Shown here one piece after another: positions 63,271 through 64,000 of a stretch of 64,000 nucleotides of DNA; within the stretch, counting starts at the first letter, position 1, and each line of letters opens with the position of its first letter. Below the pieces are notes generated by a model, which was not told where the DNA came from, searched no databases, and was given only the letters and a program-made list of their open reading frames with translations. Source of the stretch: Lacticaseibacillus suibinensis (lineage in GTDB: Bacteria; Bacillota; Bacilli; Lactobacillales; Lactobacillaceae); assembly GCF_003946175.1 (NCBI RefSeq), contig NZ_RHOK01000012.1, positions 1 through 64,000 on the forward strand, read 5' to 3'. The position numbers were made by a program, and so were the translations under genes.

Positions 63271-63999
63271 TCAGCTAGTCGTCAATGTTGTCTTGCCAGA
63301 ATCAAGTCTTAGGATTCCGTCATAGTTAGCGCGTTTGACTGTCTCTAAATGATGCGTCACATGTAGAACAATGCCGGGGTACTCGCGAATCAATCGTTCC
63401 ACCCTCGCTGCGTTCTCTGGGTCCAAAGCGGAAGTGACTTCATCCAAAAGCAAAATACTGCTATTGAAATATAAACTACGGGCAAAAACAATGCGTTGCT
63501 TCTGGCCTTCGGAAAGCTTTTCGCTTTCTTTGCCCATCTCACCTGCCATGCCCACACGAGCTGCGATGCGCCGTGATTGTGTTTCAGTGATTGGATTGAG
63601 AAGCGAAATGTTGGCACTAAGCGGCAAGTCAAACAACAGACGAGTCTGATCGATTAGAACAATTTGATTAACCGTTGTACCTTTCGGAAGTGTAATCGCA
63701 CCAGCAGTAGGTAAAAGATTGCCCTTGATCAAGTTGAGCAGAGTGCTTTTCCCCGCTCCAGAATCACCAACTATCAAGTAGTGCTTCCCCGCCTCGAAAG
63801 TAGCCGTAACCGCATCTAAAATTAACTGGCCATCCACAGCATAGTGCAATTCCTTTAACTTCAACTCAGAGGTTACACCAGCAAGTGGGACGACTGTTGT
63901 TTCGACCGCAGGTTTAAGTATCGGCGCCACCTCATCAAGCACCGGTGCCGTACTCAGCAGTTGCTTAAGGGCATCAGCAATTTGTTGGATGGGCAGCAC
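63271..63999 (-). CDS. ABC exporter C-terminal ATPase domain, cut by window edge
   Basis: The visible 242 residues are an ATP-binding domain with Walker A GDSGAGKST, signature LSEGQKQR and Walker B ILLLDEVTSALDP, followed by an H-loop His in VTHHLE. The preceding roughly 45 residues look like the end of a linker, so this is probably the C-terminal half of a fused membrane-ATPase exporter. The N-terminal part lies beyond the window. Base composition is more AT-rich than in the neighbours, a sign of possible transfer. The cargo is unknown. Confidence 0.85.
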   Translation of the reverse strand: MLPIQQIADALKQLLSTAPVLDEVAPILKPAVETTVVPLAGVTSELKLKELHYAVDGQLILDAVTATFEAGKHYLIVGDSGAGKSTLLNLIKGNLLPTAGAITLPKGTTVNQIVLIDQTRLLFDLPLSANISLLNPITETQSRRIAARVGMAGEMGKESEKLSEGQKQRIVFARSLYFNSSILLLDEVTSALDPENAARVERLIREYPGIVLHVTHHLETVKRANYDGILRLDSGKTTLTTS

Positions 64000-64000
64000 C

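Noticed and set aside
1-64000. CRISPR arrays, rRNA and tRNA genes
   Set aside because: No regularly spaced direct repeats and no tRNA or rRNA sequence were recognised by reading; a dedicated scan was not possible here.

Overview
The window looks like chromosome of a GC-rich Lactobacillaceae species, probably Lacticaseibacillus or a close relative. Supporting signs are the minJ-phoPR-pst block, the ymfI/ymfH/ymfF cluster, a single large PepN, an AsnA with an Asn T-box, LiaX-type envelope genes and Gly/Ala/Gln-rich proteins. There is no rRNA, tRNA, CRISPR array or prophage. An apparent IS30-type element is cut by the left edge, and an ABC exporter gene is cut by the right edge.

Layout. 1-500: end of an IS element and non-coding flank. 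582-2664 (-): LiaX-like envelope stress operon. 2846-11358 (-): minJ-like, phoP, phoR, pstS, pstC, pstA, two pstB and phoU, nearly gapless. 11551-19519 (-): ftsE-ftsX, prfB (with its programmed frameshift), secA, hpf, comFA-comFC; yigZ is divergent from comFA. 20247-33965 (-): kup, a roughly 700-bp gene-free block of hairpins, rny, cinA, pgsA, a RodZ-like gene, ymfI/ymfH/ymfF, ftsK, trmL. 34171-40572: rlmA-like (-), then corA, guaC, pgl, uppP and cutC (+), with a small membrane gene (-) and a second hairpin block between guaC and pgl. 40640-46530: degV, then the conserved yjb cluster (rluD-like, nadK, relQ on -, CYTH and spxH on +) and ald. 46513-48828 (-): coiA and SOS-controlled recA. 49026-54054: SemiSWEET, a DagK-like kinase, a TetR regulator with a reductase, a DUF1275 protein, and T-box-controlled asnA. 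54121-63999: accessory genes (histidine phosphatase, tyrosine phosphatase, MFS exporter, GNAT enzyme), pepN, a ComX-like sigma factor, three small unknowns and the ABC exporter.

The genes serve phosphate sensing and uptake, cell division and envelope integrity, translation and secretion, DNA uptake and repair, alarmone and NADP supply, and peptide use. Competence is a thread: comFA, comFC, coiA, cinA, recA and a ComX-like sigma factor all lie here. comFA and coiA share an identical 9-mer exactly 20 nt before their chosen start codons.

The most unusual material is non-coding. A structured repeat of about 320 bp occurs twice in opposite orientation (about 22421-22735 and 37540-37862), and paired-base changes preserve its hairpins. 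A second family of about 100-140 bp long hairpins occurs at 51800-51943 and 58815-58958, with a possible degenerate copy at the end of ftsX.
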